Source: Pyronema omphalodes
Lineage: Eukaryota; Ascomycota; Pezizomycetes; Pezizales; Pyronemataceae
Reading direction: 5' to 3'
Assembly: GCA_024516155.1 (NCBI GenBank)
Contig: JAJJXM010000222.1
Span: 1 to 11,612 of the forward strand
Length of the DNA: 11,612 nucleotides
The translations under genes were made by a program, and so were the position numbers. Shown here piece by piece: positions 4,950 to 11,612 of this stretch. Under the pieces are notes generated by a model. That model made no database searches. It saw nothing but the letters and a program-made list of their open reading frames with translations, and had not been told where the DNA came from. The first letter of the stretch is position 1, and each line of letters begins with the position of its first letter.

Positions 4950-5127
4950 TATATTATTTTTGTTCTTCCGCTTTTCATCGTTTGATCTTCTCACTAACTT
5001 ATCTGTCTTTCAGCTTTGTTTTTTAAAAGCGTATGTCTTCTTTTCGCTGATTTGATTGTTCGATCTGTTTACTAACTTCTCTGCTTTTTTATGTTACTGC
5101 TCTTCGATCTCAATAAACACCCAAATT
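4950..5127 (+). other. Decayed cassette segment absent from copy 1
   Basis: 178 bp between GAAAGCCA and GGTATTCCC. It contains a CTAAC branch and TCTTTCAG acceptor (AG at 5012-5013), a GTATGT donor (5031) and a TACTAAC (5070-5076) whose expected CTAG acceptor reads TTTTTTATG. Its end (CTCTTCGATCTCAATAAACACCCAAATTGG) resembles the post-minisatellite exon of the cassettes at about 4277-4306. It therefore appears to be an old cassette that lost its minisatellite and acceptor. Confidence 0.6.
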
Positions 5128-5218
5128 GGTATTCCCGCATATTATCATCACTTTTGCTGTGTTGGTATCACATCTCCTCCACTGCAGCGTTGCTACCATA
5201 CTATCTGCTCGTCTTGTA

Positions 5219-5357
5219 GTAAGCGAGGCTCCACCATACTCTCGCTACACCACGCTCTCGCTGAACTTCCAGCCACTGCTTCCTCGCCCTTCAGCATCCT
5301 CCGTGCCTTGTCCCTTTCCCTTCTTCTGCCCTCTCACTCCCTCTCTCTCCCCCACAG
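5219..5357 (+). other. Possible intron with long polypyrimidine tract (copy 2)
   Basis: Equivalent of 1621-1759, no difference seen. Confidence 0.3.
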
Positions 5358-5370
5358 GTAGCTACAAACG

Positions 5371-5472
5371 TAAACACAAATGAATATACACAAATAAACA
5401 TATCCACAAATAAACATATACAACCAAACACATCTACAAATAACATGTACAAATAAATATATGCACAAGTAA
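5371..5472 (+). repeat. A-rich degenerate repeat (copy 2)
   Basis: Same as 1773-1874. Confidence 0.8.
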
Positions 5473-5590
5473 CAAATTCCTCAGGTTTCCCGTTCACTTC
5501 ACTCGGGCTGTATTCCCCTCCCTGACTCACGTCGCTCGATTCCTCTGTCGACACTTTGTGATTTCGATTGCATGATGGAGGATGGAGATA

Positions 5591-5648
5591 TGCACCAGTA
5601 GTTTCGTGATTCATCCCTGTGCACCAGTAGTTTCGTGATTGATCCCTG
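5591..5648 (+). repeat. 29-bp direct doublet (copy 2)
   Basis: Same as 1993-2050, including the single C/G difference. Confidence 0.95.
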
Positions 5649-5854
5649 TCGCTACTCTGGATAGAACGGGATCGGCTCATGGGCTGTGTGGATGGGACTG
5701 ATTTATTTCTTTCTTTATCTACCTACTGGCGTCGTCGAGGTGGGTGAGGGGCTGATCAGGTAGAGAGCGTCGATTAGGCAGAGGAGGTCGATCAGTGTGC
5801 GTGGACTAGTCATGCGTTGTCACTCGGGCATGTCATGACTAAATCTACAAGATG

Positions 5855-5890
5855 AATAAATTTACAGGGTGAAGAATATAGAAGAATAAA
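5855..5890 (+). terminator. Two AATAAA signals (copy 2)
   Basis: AATAAA at 5855-5860 and 5885-5890. Confidence 0.3.
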
Positions 5891-5938
5891 GAGAACTTTG
5901 AATATTAATAATCGATTTTGAAGATACATAATTTGTTG

Positions 5939-6343
5939 TGTGCAGACTGTTGCTCGCTGTGACTAGACAGACCACTCTCGCTCGCGACAGCACCGTCGGT
6001 GTATGTAGACCAGTCTCGCTTGCCTGACTAGACTGTCACTACATAGCTGGGAGAGCACTCTCGCTCGCTTACATTGCCGTGAGAGCACTCTCCGTTGCTA
6101 TGGCAACACCGTAGGTGTGTCCCTTTTGTATGAAGTCTAATAAATGTTTGATTTAATATCAAGCATGATTTTTTGTGCATCTTTTTCATTCAGTACGCAT
6201 TGTAATTCTTGCATTTTTGAATATTTTTTGTGTCTGCAATCAATCACGTCCAAACGGGTCTTGCAAGACCACTCTCGCTTGCTGCGACTAGCAGCTGTCA
6301 GAGCACTCTCGCTCGCTGTCGCAACACCGTAGGTGTGCCCCTT
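5939..6343. repeat. Hairpin-motif block (copy 2)
   Basis: Same as 2341-2745; the palindrome is at 6257-6270. Confidence 0.7.
6139..6173 (+). terminator. AATAAA with T/G-rich element (copy 2)
   Basis: Equivalent of 2541-2575. Confidence 0.35.
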
Positions 6344-6377
6344 CTTCGTTCAGTTGTTGCTACTTACGAATGAACTT

Positions 6378-6460
6378 TATTTTGATTATGTAAGTTTTTT
6401 TGTTTAAATTAGTAATTTTTGGTTTCAATTAGGTAATGTTTTTGTTTTAATTACTTACGG
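6378..6460 (+). repeat. AT-rich degenerate 22-bp repeat (copy 2)
   Basis: Same as 2780-2862. Confidence 0.65.
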
Positions 6461-6665
6461 TAACTTTTGTTATTTATCTTGCTCATTGCAAAATTGATTA
6501 CGATTGTTTGCTTTGAAACTTCTTCGTAGTCCCTTAAACTGCATTCCTTCTTCGCAGCGCGTCACTTGCAACTCACAGTGAATGGCGTAGCAGACGCGAT
6601 GCAGCTGAGAGTCACGTGTTGATTCTTGGCGAGAGAATTCAGCTGCCCCACGCAGCAAAACAAAG

Positions 6666-6908
6666 ATGCAAACTTACGAGAGGGTAACTGTTCTCTACTA
6701 TGACCCAGTTCTTGGTCTCGAAGAATGCCATTCAAATCTCGTGATAAACCATGACCCAGTTGGCCTCGAACAATGCCATTCAAATCGCGTGATAAACCAT
6801 GATCCAGTTGGCCTCGAACAATGCCATTCAAATCTTGTGATAATCCATGACCCAGTTGGCCTCGAAGAATGCCATTCAAATCTCGTGATAAACATGAGCA
6901 AGTTCTAG
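6666..6908 (+). CDS. Small ORF of 16-residue repeats (copy 3), doubtful
   Basis: Same 80-residue frame as at 3068-3310 with the same ATG and stop. Identity between copies 2 and 3 carries no evidence of selection, since the surrounding DNA is identical too. Confidence 0.13.
   Translation: MQTYERVTVLYYDPVLGLEECHSNLVINHDPVGLEQCHSNRVINHDPVGLEQCHSNLVIIHDPVGLEECHSNLVINMSKF
6700..6894 (+). repeat. 48-bp minisatellite, 4 repeats (copy 3)
   Basis: Same four-unit structure as at 3102-3296, with no difference seen. Confidence 0.95.
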
Positions 6909-6937
6909 GCCTCGCAGTGTGACACCGAGTGTGAAAA

Positions 6938-7124
6938 TTGTCTTCCTCTTACTCATCTTCCTCATTCTCATCTTCCTTCTCCCATCTTCCTTTGTCAATC
7001 GTCCTGAGTCAATCGTCCTGAGTCAATCTTCCTTTTTCAGTCTTCCTTTTTCAATCTTCCGTTTTCCGTCTTCCTTTTTTCCATCTTCCTTCTTCCGATC
7101 CTCTGTTTTCCCTTCTTCCTTTTA
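6938..7124 (+). repeat. CT-rich tract upstream of promoter (copy 3)
   Basis: Same as 3340-3526; no difference seen. Confidence 0.75.
7005..7025 (+). promoter_or_regulatory. Two Gcn4/AP-1-type sites (copy 3)
   Basis: TGAGTCA at 7005-7011 and 7019-7025, 14 bp apart, about 240 bp upstream of the copy 3 TATA box. Confidence 0.45.
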
Positions 7125-7305
7125 CCAATAGTATTGTTCTCATGATCCACCTCTTTTCATTCCTTGCTCAGAAACCTGTTTGGCAGTAGGACGCACAATG
7201 TGGCACCTTCACTCAAGTGATATTGTCCAGAATCCTGCTTTCTGACATGTAACTAGCTATATAAACACCCCTTCCTCCCCCTGGTCTCCTTTCCTTTCTT
7301 TCTTC
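7125..7305 (+). promoter_or_regulatory. Candidate Pol II promoter (copy 3)
   Basis: CCAAT at 7125-7129, TATATAAA at 7258-7265 and the same CT block. Confidence 0.6.
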
Positions 7306-7412
7306 ATCGGCGTTCTGTGATATAGTATTTTTTGACATATATGCGAAATATTCTACCATATATTGCGGATCTTTGTTTTTTGTTTTGTTTTGTTTTGTTT
7401 TCTCTTCAAATA

Positions 7413-7602
7413 TCTTTGGTTTTTGGTTTTTTGTTTTTGGCTTTGTGTTTTGTGTTTTGTGTTTTTGGTTTTGTGTTTTTTTCTGTTTTTTCTGTTTTTT
7501 CTGTTTTTCTGTTTTTCTGTTTTTGGTTTTTGGTTTTTGTTCTTCGTTTTTTGTTTTCTGTTTTGTTTTGCTTTGCTTTGTTTTGTTTTGTTTTCCCCCC
7601 GC
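7413..7602 (+). repeat. A-free T/G-rich tract, 190 nt (copy 3)
   Basis: As in copy 2 but with two nonamers shortened to octamers (CTG at 7483, 7492, 7501, 7509, 7517). This is the only difference found between copies 2 and 3. Confidence 0.95.
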
Positions 7603-7717
7603 ATATCTTTGCTGGGCACTTGTTTTTCTTCTTCTTCTTATCAAACACTCGATCGGAGTATCCCCTCTAACAGGGAATCTGGGAGAAGAGGGACTTTCCC
7701 GTAAAGCCCAGACAAAG

Positions 7718-7783
7718 GTACGGTCGTTTCTTTCGTTTTGTTTTTGTTCTTCGATCTGATTACTAACTTTTGTGCTTTTCTAG
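7718..7783 (+). other. Predicted intron, 66 nt (copy 3, cassette 1)
   Basis: GTACGG donor, TACTAAC at 7761-7767, TTTTCTAG acceptor. Confidence 0.6.
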
Positions 7784-7867
7784 GTATTCTCTCCGCTTTT
7801 CTAGGTATCTTCTCCGCTTTTCTAGGTATTCTCTCTGCTTTTCTAGGTATCTTCTCCGCTTTTCTAG
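7784..7867 (+). repeat. 21-bp minisatellite, 4 repeats (copy 3, cassette 1)
   Basis: Same units and order as 4188-4271. Confidence 0.95.
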
Positions 7868-8066
7868 GTTTCTTCTCTTCGATCTCAAGAAACCACAAGG
7901 GTTGAAATGTATGACTTCTTTCGTTTCTGTTTTTCTCTTCTTTCTTTTCGCATATCTTGGCTGGGCACTTGTTTTTCTTCTTCTTCTTATCAAACACTCG
8001 TTCGGAGTATCCCCTCTAACAGGGAATCTGGGAGAAGAGGGACTTTCCCGTAAAGCCCAGACAAAG

Positions 8067-8132
8067 GTACGGTCGTTTCTTTCGTTTTGTTTTTGTTCTT
8101 CGATCTGATTACTAACTTTTGTGCTTTTCTAG
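8067..8132 (+). other. Predicted intron, 66 nt (copy 3, cassette 2)
   Basis: GTACGG donor, TACTAAC at 8110-8116, TTTTCTAG acceptor. Confidence 0.6.
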
Positions 8133-8216
8133 GTATTCTCTCTGCTTTTCTAGGTATCTTCTCCGCTTTTCTAGGTATTCTCTCTGCTTTTCTAGGTTTC
8201 TTCTCCGCTTTTCTAG
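8133..8216 (+). repeat. 21-bp minisatellite, 4 repeats (copy 3, cassette 2)
   Basis: Same units and order as 4537-4620. Confidence 0.95.
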
Positions 8217-8298
8217 GTTTCTTCTCTTCGATCTCAAGAAACCACAAGGGTTGAAATGTATGACTTCTTCCGTTTCTGTTTTTCTCTTCTTTTTTTTC

Positions 8299-8545
8299 GC
8301 ATATCTTGGCTGGGCACTTGTTTTTCTTGTTATTCTTATCAAACACTCGATCAGAGTATCCCCTCCAACAGGGAATCTGGGAGAAGACGGACTTTCCCTT
8401 AAAGCCCAGATAAGAGTATGTCTTCGTTTCGTACCTATTACACCATCCGTCTATTCTTTCTGTTATTTGGATTACCTCTTACTCCTCTCGCTCGATCCTT
8501 TTAACAACTTCTCTTCTTTTTTGATTTCAGTACACATGAAAGCCA
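8299..8545 (+). repeat. Terminal cassette variant (copy 3)
   Basis: Same as 4703-4949; donor GTATGT at 8416 and CAG acceptor ending at 8530. Confidence 0.85.
8416..8530 (+). other. Predicted intron, 115 nt (copy 3, terminal cassette)
   Basis: Equivalent of 4820-4934, with the alternative acceptor at 8609. Confidence 0.45.
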
Positions 8546-8723
8546 TATATTATTTTTGTTCTTCCGCTTTTCATCGTTTGATCTTCTCACTAACTTATCT
8601 GTCTTTCAGCTTTGTTTTTTAAAAGCGTATGTCTTCTTTTCGCTGATTTGATTGTTCGATCTGTTTACTAACTTCTCTGCTTTTTTATGTTACTGCTCTT
8701 CGATCTCAATAAACACCCAAATT
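8546..8723 (+). other. Decayed cassette segment (copy 3)
   Basis: Same as 4950-5127; acceptor AG at 8608-8609, GTATGT at 8627, TACTAAC at 8666-8672. Confidence 0.6.
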
Positions 8724-8814
8724 GGTATTCCCGCATATTATCATCACTTTTGCTGTGTTGGTATCACATCTCCTCCACTGCAGCGTTGCTACCATACTAT
8801 CTGCTCGTCTTGTA

Positions 8815-8953
8815 GTAAGCGAGGCTCCACCATACTCTCGCTACACCACGCTCTCGCTGAACTTCCAGCCACTGCTTCCTCGCCCTTCAGCATCCTCCGT
8901 GCCTTGTCCCTTTCCCTTCTTCTGCCCTCTCACTCCCTCTCTCTCCCCCACAG
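8815..8953 (+). other. Possible intron with long polypyrimidine tract (copy 3)
   Basis: Equivalent of 1621-1759, no difference seen. Confidence 0.3.
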
Positions 8954-8966
8954 GTAGCTACAAACG

Positions 8967-9068
8967 TAAACACAAATGAATATACACAAATAAACATATC
9001 CACAAATAAACATATACAACCAAACACATCTACAAATAACATGTACAAATAAATATATGCACAAGTAA
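8967..9068 (+). repeat. A-rich degenerate repeat (copy 3)
   Basis: Same as 1773-1874. Confidence 0.8.
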
Positions 9069-9186
9069 CAAATTCCTCAGGTTTCCCGTTCACTTCACTC
9101 GGGCTGTATTCCCCTCCCTGACTCACGTCGCTCGATTCCTCTGTCGACACTTTGTGATTTCGATTGCATGATGGAGGATGGAGATA

Positions 9187-9244
9187 TGCACCAGTAGTTT
9201 CGTGATTCATCCCTGTGCACCAGTAGTTTCGTGATTGATCCCTG
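9187..9244 (+). repeat. 29-bp direct doublet (copy 3)
   Basis: Same as 1993-2050. Confidence 0.95.
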
Positions 9245-9450
9245 TCGCTACTCTGGATAGAACGGGATCGGCTCATGGGCTGTGTGGATGGGACTGATTT
9301 ATTTCTTTCTTTATCTACCTACTGGCGTCGTCGAGGTGGGTGAGGGGCTGATCAGGTAGAGAGCGTCGATTAGGCAGAGGAGGTCGATCAGTGTGCGTGG
9401 ACTAGTCATGCGTTGTCACTCGGGCATGTCATGACTAAATCTACAAGATG

Positions 9451-9486
9451 AATAAATTTACAGGGTGAAGAATATAGAAGAATAAA
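9451..9486 (+). terminator. Two AATAAA signals (copy 3)
   Basis: AATAAA at 9451-9456 and 9481-9486. Confidence 0.3.
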
Positions 9487-9534
9487 GAGAACTTTGAATA
9501 TTAATAATCGATTTTGAAGATACATAATTTGTTG

Positions 9535-9939
9535 TGTGCAGACTGTTGCTCGCTGTGACTAGACAGACCACTCTCGCTCGCGACAGCACCGTCGGTGTAT
9601 GTAGACCAGTCTCGCTTGCCTGACTAGACTGTCACTACATAGCTGGGAGAGCACTCTCGCTCGCTTACATTGCCGTGAGAGCACTCTCCGTTGCTATGGC
9701 AACACCGTAGGTGTGTCCCTTTTGTATGAAGTCTAATAAATGTTTGATTTAATATCAAGCATGATTTTTTGTGCATCTTTTTCATTCAGTACGCATTGTA
9801 ATTCTTGCATTTTTGAATATTTTTTGTGTCTGCAATCAATCACGTCCAAACGGGTCTTGCAAGACCACTCTCGCTTGCTGCGACTAGCAGCTGTCAGAGC
9901 ACTCTCGCTCGCTGTCGCAACACCGTAGGTGTGCCCCTT
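9535..9939. repeat. Hairpin-motif block (copy 3)
   Basis: Same as 2341-2745; the palindrome is at 9853-9866. Confidence 0.7.
9735..9769 (+). terminator. AATAAA with T/G-rich element (copy 3)
   Basis: Equivalent of 2541-2575. Confidence 0.35.
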
Positions 9940-9973
9940 CTTCGTTCAGTTGTTGCTACTTACGAATGAACTT

Positions 9974-10056
9974 TATTTTGATTATGTAAGTTTTTTTGTT
10001 TAAATTAGTAATTTTTGGTTTCAATTAGGTAATGTTTTTGTTTTAATTACTTACGG
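9974..10056 (+). repeat. AT-rich degenerate 22-bp repeat (copy 3)
   Basis: Same as 2780-2862. Confidence 0.65.
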
Positions 10057-10261
10057 TAACTTTTGTTATTTATCTTGCTCATTGCAAAATTGATTACGAT
10101 TGTTTGCTTTGAAACTTCTTCGTAGTCCCTTAAACTGCATTCCTTCTTCGCAGCGCGTCACTTGCAACTCACAGTGAATGGCGTAGCAGACGCGATGCAG
10201 CTGAGAGTCACGTGTTGATTCTTGGCGAGAGAATTCAGCTGCCCCACGCAGCAAAACAAAG

Positions 10262-10504
10262 ATGCAAACTTACGAGAGGGTAACTGTTCTCTACTATGAC
10301 CCAGTTCTTGGTCTCGAAGAATGCCATTCAAATCTCGTGATAAACCATGACCCAGTTGGCCTCGAACAATGCCATTCAAATCGCGTGATAAACCATGATC
10401 CAGTTGGCCTCGAACAATGCCATTCAAATCTTGTGATAATCCATGACCCAGTTGGCCTCGAAGAATGCCATTCAAATCTCGTGATAAACATGAGCAAGTT
10501 CTAG
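10262..10504 (+). CDS. Small ORF of 16-residue repeats (copy 4), doubtful
   Basis: Same 80-residue frame as at 3068-3310, intact near the array edge. Confidence 0.13.
   Translation: MQTYERVTVLYYDPVLGLEECHSNLVINHDPVGLEQCHSNRVINHDPVGLEQCHSNLVIIHDPVGLEECHSNLVINMSKF
10296..10490 (+). repeat. 48-bp minisatellite, 4 repeats (copy 4)
   Basis: Same four-unit structure as at 3102-3296; the array edge lies about 1 kb downstream. Confidence 0.95.
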
Positions 10505-10533
10505 GCCTCGCAGTGTGACACCGAGTGTGAAAA

Positions 10534-10720
10534 TTGTCTTCCTCTTACTCATCTTCCTCATTCTCATCTTCCTTCTCCCATCTTCCTTTGTCAATCGTCC
10601 TGAGTCAATCGTCCTGAGTCAATCTTCCTTTTTCAGTCTTCCTTTTTCAATCTTCCGTTTTCCGTCTTCCTTTTTTCCATCTTCCTTCTTCCGATCCTCT
10701 GTTTTCCCTTCTTCCTTTTA
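10534..10720 (+). repeat. CT-rich tract upstream of promoter (copy 4)
   Basis: Same as 3340-3526; no difference seen. Confidence 0.75.
10601..10621 (+). promoter_or_regulatory. Two Gcn4/AP-1-type sites (copy 4)
   Basis: TGAGTCA at 10601-10607 and 10615-10621, 14 bp apart. Confidence 0.45.
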
Positions 10721-10901
10721 CCAATAGTATTGTTCTCATGATCCACCTCTTTTCATTCCTTGCTCAGAAACCTGTTTGGCAGTAGGACGCACAATGTGGC
10801 ACCTTCACTCAAGTGATATTGTCCAGAATCCTGCTTTCTGACATGTAACTAGCTATATAAACACCCCTTCCTCCCCCTGGTCTCCTTTCCTTTCTTTCTT
10901 C
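10721..10901 (+). promoter_or_regulatory. Candidate Pol II promoter (copy 4)
   Basis: CCAAT at 10721-10725, TATATAAA at 10854-10861 and the same CT block. The unit it would drive is cut at 11466, so any transcript would run into the flanking sequence and its terminal hairpin. Confidence 0.58.
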
Positions 10902-11007
10902 ATCGGCGTTCTGTGATATAGTATTTTTTGACATATATGCGAAATATTCTACCATATATTGCGGATCTTTGTTTTTTGTTTGTTTTGTTTTGTTTTCTCT
11001 TCAAATA

Positions 11008-11202
11008 TCTTTGGTTTTTGGTTTTTTGTTTTTGGCTTTGTGTTTTGTGTTTGTGTTTTGTGTTTTTGGTTTTGTGTTTTTTTCTGTTTTTTCTGTTTTG
11101 TTCTGTTTTTTCTGTTTTTGGTTTTTGGTTTTTGTTCTTCGTTTTTGTTTTCTGTTTCTGTTTGTTTTGCTTTGCTTTGTTTTGTTTTGTTTTCCCCCCC
11201 GC
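11008..11202 (+). repeat. A-free T/G-rich tract, 195 nt (copy 4)
   Basis: No A from 11008 to 11202. Several small indels relative to copies 2 and 3, including an added GTGTTT unit, one CTG unit altered to TTTTGTTCTG, an extra TTTCTG and C7 in place of C6. A-freeness is kept despite the indels. Confidence 0.95.
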
Positions 11203-11317
11203 ATATCTTTGCTGGGCACTTGTTTTTCTTCTTCTTCTTATCAAACACTCGATCGGAGTATCCCCTCTAACAGGGAATCTGGGAGAAGAGGGACTTTCCC
11301 GTAAAGCCCAGACAAAG

Positions 11318-11382
11318 GTACGGTCGTTTCTTTCGTTTGTTTTTGTTCTTCGATCTGATTACTAACTTTTGTGCTTTTCTAG
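11318..11382 (+). other. Predicted intron, 65 nt (copy 4)
   Basis: GTACGG donor, TACTAAC at 11360-11366, TTTTCTAG acceptor. Shares the one-base-shorter T run (TTTCGTTTGTT) with copy 1. Confidence 0.58.
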
Positions 11383-11466
11383 GTATTCTCTCTGCTTTTC
11401 TAGGTATCTTCTCCGCTTTTCTAGGTATTCTCTCTGCTTTTCTAGGTATCTTCTCCGCTTTTCTAG
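11383..11466 (+). repeat. 21-bp minisatellite, 4 repeats (array edge)
   Basis: Four units in the order of copy 1 (CTCTCTGC, CTTCTCCGC, repeated). The array breaks exactly at the end of the fourth. Confidence 0.95.
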
Positions 11467-11528
11467 GCATAACGAGCACAACACATCGAGTTCGACCCCC
11501 CCCCCCAGCTATCGCCACAACAACGCGG

Positions 11529-11542
11529 AAATCCATGGATTT
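11529..11542. repeat. 14-bp perfect palindrome in flank
   Basis: AAATCCATGGATTT reads the same on both strands. It is immediately overlapped by TTTCG-TG-CGAAA (11541-11552). Confidence 0.85.
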
Positions 11543-11575
11543 TCGTGCGAAATCGTCATCAGCGACGTCAAATTA

Positions 11576-11601
11576 CCTGGCTGTAGCATCTACAGACCAG
11601 G
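11576..11601. terminator. Strong hairpin near window end
   Basis: Arms CCTGGCTGTAG (11576-11586) and CTACAG-A-CCAGG (11590-11601), loop CAT, one bulged A: 11 base pairs. It is followed by CCCCCTCTTTT. In a eukaryote this could be an RNA processing structure or the end of a mobile element rather than a transcription terminator; the role is open. Confidence 0.4.
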
Positions 11602-11612
11602 CCCCCTCTTTT

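Larger units (their letters stand above)
3707..6160 (+). ncRNA. Candidate spliced non-coding transcription unit 2
   Basis: Proposed exons are about 3707-4121, 4188-4470 (283 nt) and 4537-4819 (283 nt), then sequence from 4935 or 5014, with a possible later intron 5219-5357 and a 3' end after AATAAA at 5855, 5885 or 6139. Both internal exons have the same length, which is not a multiple of three. The frame open through an exon continues into the next one as GTA TTC TCT CTG CTT TTC TAG, so splicing ends it at once. That argues for a non-coding RNA or untranslated leader. No homology to a known RNA family is recognised. Confidence 0.38.
3086..6683 (+). repeat. Tandem array copy 2 (complete, 3598 bp)
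   Basis: Complete repeat unit, directly repeated as copy 3 at offset 3598 before the T-rich tract and 3596 after it. It holds all submodules: 48-bp repeats, bZIP-site CT tract, promoter, A-free tract, two intron-exon cassettes plus a terminal variant, acceptor, A-rich repeat, polyadenylation signals and hairpin block. Unit boundaries are arbitrary because the array is continuous; I chose the phase at which the window begins. Confidence 0.97.
7601..7949 (+). repeat. Intron-exon cassette 1, 349 bp (copy 3)
   Basis: Same as 4005-4353; no difference seen. Confidence 0.93.
7950..8298 (+). repeat. Intron-exon cassette 2, 349 bp (copy 3)
   Basis: Same as 4354-4702; no difference seen. Confidence 0.93.
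7305..9756 (+). ncRNA. Candidate spliced non-coding transcription unit 3
   Basis: Same exon and intron plan as unit 2, shifted by 3596-3598: introns 7718-7783, 8067-8132 and 8416-8530, AATAAA at 9451, 9481 and 9735. It differs from unit 2 only in two bases of the U-rich leader. Confidence 0.38.
6684..10279 (+). repeat. Tandem array copy 3 (complete, 3596 bp)
   Basis: Nearly perfect duplicate of copy 2. The only differences I find are two 1-nt deletions in the CTGTTTTTT microsatellite: CTG spacing is 9,9,8,8 at 7483-7517 against 9,9,9,9 at 3885-3923. These account exactly for the 2-bp length difference. Such identity over 3.6 kb means a very recent duplication or strong homogenisation. Confidence 0.97.
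10280..11466 (+). repeat. Tandem array copy 4, truncated at array edge
   Basis: It follows copy 3 through the 48-bp repeats, CT tract and promoter. It acquires small indels in the T/G tract and ends abruptly after the fourth 21-mer of the first cassette (TTTTCTAG at 11459-11466). Where other copies continue with GTTTCTTCTC, this one enters unrelated sequence. Its intron is 65 nt, like copy 1, not 66 nt as in copies 2 and 3, and its first 21-mer has the CTCTCTGC form of copy 1, so it is a mosaic of types. Confidence 0.93.
10901..11466 (+). ncRNA. Truncated transcription unit 4
   Basis: Promoter, U/G-rich leader, one intron (11318-11382) and four 21-mers, then the array stops. No AATAAA remains, so if transcribed it would need a 3' end in the flank or beyond the window. 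Confidence 0.3.
11201..11466 (+). repeat. Truncated intron-exon cassette (copy 4)
   Basis: First 266 bp of a cassette, ending exactly at the last base of a 21-mer (CTAG, 11463-11466). The breakpoint therefore sits at a repeat junction. Confidence 0.9.
11467..11612. other. Non-repeat sequence at array edge
   Basis: 146 bp with no counterpart in the repeat units. It contains an 11-nt C run (11496-11506), a 14-bp perfect palindrome (11529-11542), an overlapping 5+5 inverted repeat TTTCG-TG-CGAAA (11541-11552) and a strong hairpin (11576-11601) followed by a C/T-rich stretch ending in TTTT at the window edge. I recognise no gene or element family. It could be native flanking DNA, the end of an inserted mobile element, or a mis-joined contig. 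Confidence 0.85.

Noticed and set aside
4523..5026. 167-codon + strand ORF across the terminal cassette
   Set aside because: Starts at a non-ATG codon, runs through a predicted intron, and the equivalent in copy 1 has a different C-terminus. Differences between cassettes are almost all amino-acid changing.
1..11466. rDNA intergenic spacer with duplicated promoters
   Set aside because: No 18S, 5.8S, 28S or 5S sequence is recognisable in the window, and the TATA/intron/AATAAA layout fits Pol II better. Not fully excluded without flanking sequence.
11480..11500. GAGTTCGACCCC as a tRNA B box
   Set aside because: No A box, acceptor stem or cloverleaf can be drawn around it; the C run explains the match.

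Overview
The window is eukaryotic, apparently non-coding DNA made almost entirely of a head-to-tail tandem array with a 3.6 kb period. Copy 1 covers 1-3085 (its 5' part lies outside the window), copy 2 3086-6683 (3598 bp), copy 3 6684-10279 (3596 bp), and copy 4 starts at 10280 and breaks off at 11466. The last 146 bp (11467-11612) are unrelated sequence. I see no rRNA, tRNA, transposase, reverse transcriptase or recognisable protein gene. The eukaryotic signs are TATA boxes with pyrimidine-rich initiator regions, perfect TACTAAC branch points in 65-66 nt GT...AG introns, and AATAAA signals. GTATGT donors, TACTAAC, very short introns and CT-rich core promoters resemble fungi, perhaps an early-diverging lineage, but this is a weak guess.

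Each unit reads in this order on the + strand. A 48-bp minisatellite lies inside a small ORF. A CT-rich tract follows, with two TGAGTCA (Gcn4/AP-1-type) sites. Then come a CCAAT box, a TATATAAA box and a pyrimidine block. Next is a 190-212 nt T/G-rich tract containing no A at all. After it come one or two 349-bp intron-plus-exon cassettes, each with a 65-66 nt intron and a 21-bp minisatellite, and a final cassette variant with a GTATGT donor. The rest of the unit holds a long polypyrimidine/CAG acceptor, an A-rich degenerate repeat, a 29-bp doublet, AATAAA signals, a block of short hairpins (CACC-GTA-GGTG type), an AT-rich degenerate repeat and about 220 bp of unique spacer with an E-box.

My working model is a tandem array of promoter-driven, spliced, polyadenylated non-coding transcription units, each about 2.0-2.5 kb in genomic extent. 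Internally each unit grew by duplicating an intron-exon cassette and by expanding a minisatellite in which every repeat begins with GT and ends with AG. The 283-nt exon is not a multiple of three, and the frame that is open through it meets TAG after splicing, so coding is unlikely. Many overlapping open frames are explained by the A-free tracts, which cannot contain a stop codon on either strand.

Copies 2 and 3 look identical except for two 1-nt deletions in a T-rich microsatellite. Copy 1 is diverged over 1-1530, where the TATA-to-3' part is 462 bp shorter than in copy 2, but looks identical to copy 2 from 1531 to 3085. This patchwork suggests recent unequal exchange or gene conversion, or an assembly effect. 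Promoter, transcript and splice calls are sequence inference; no transcript data were available.
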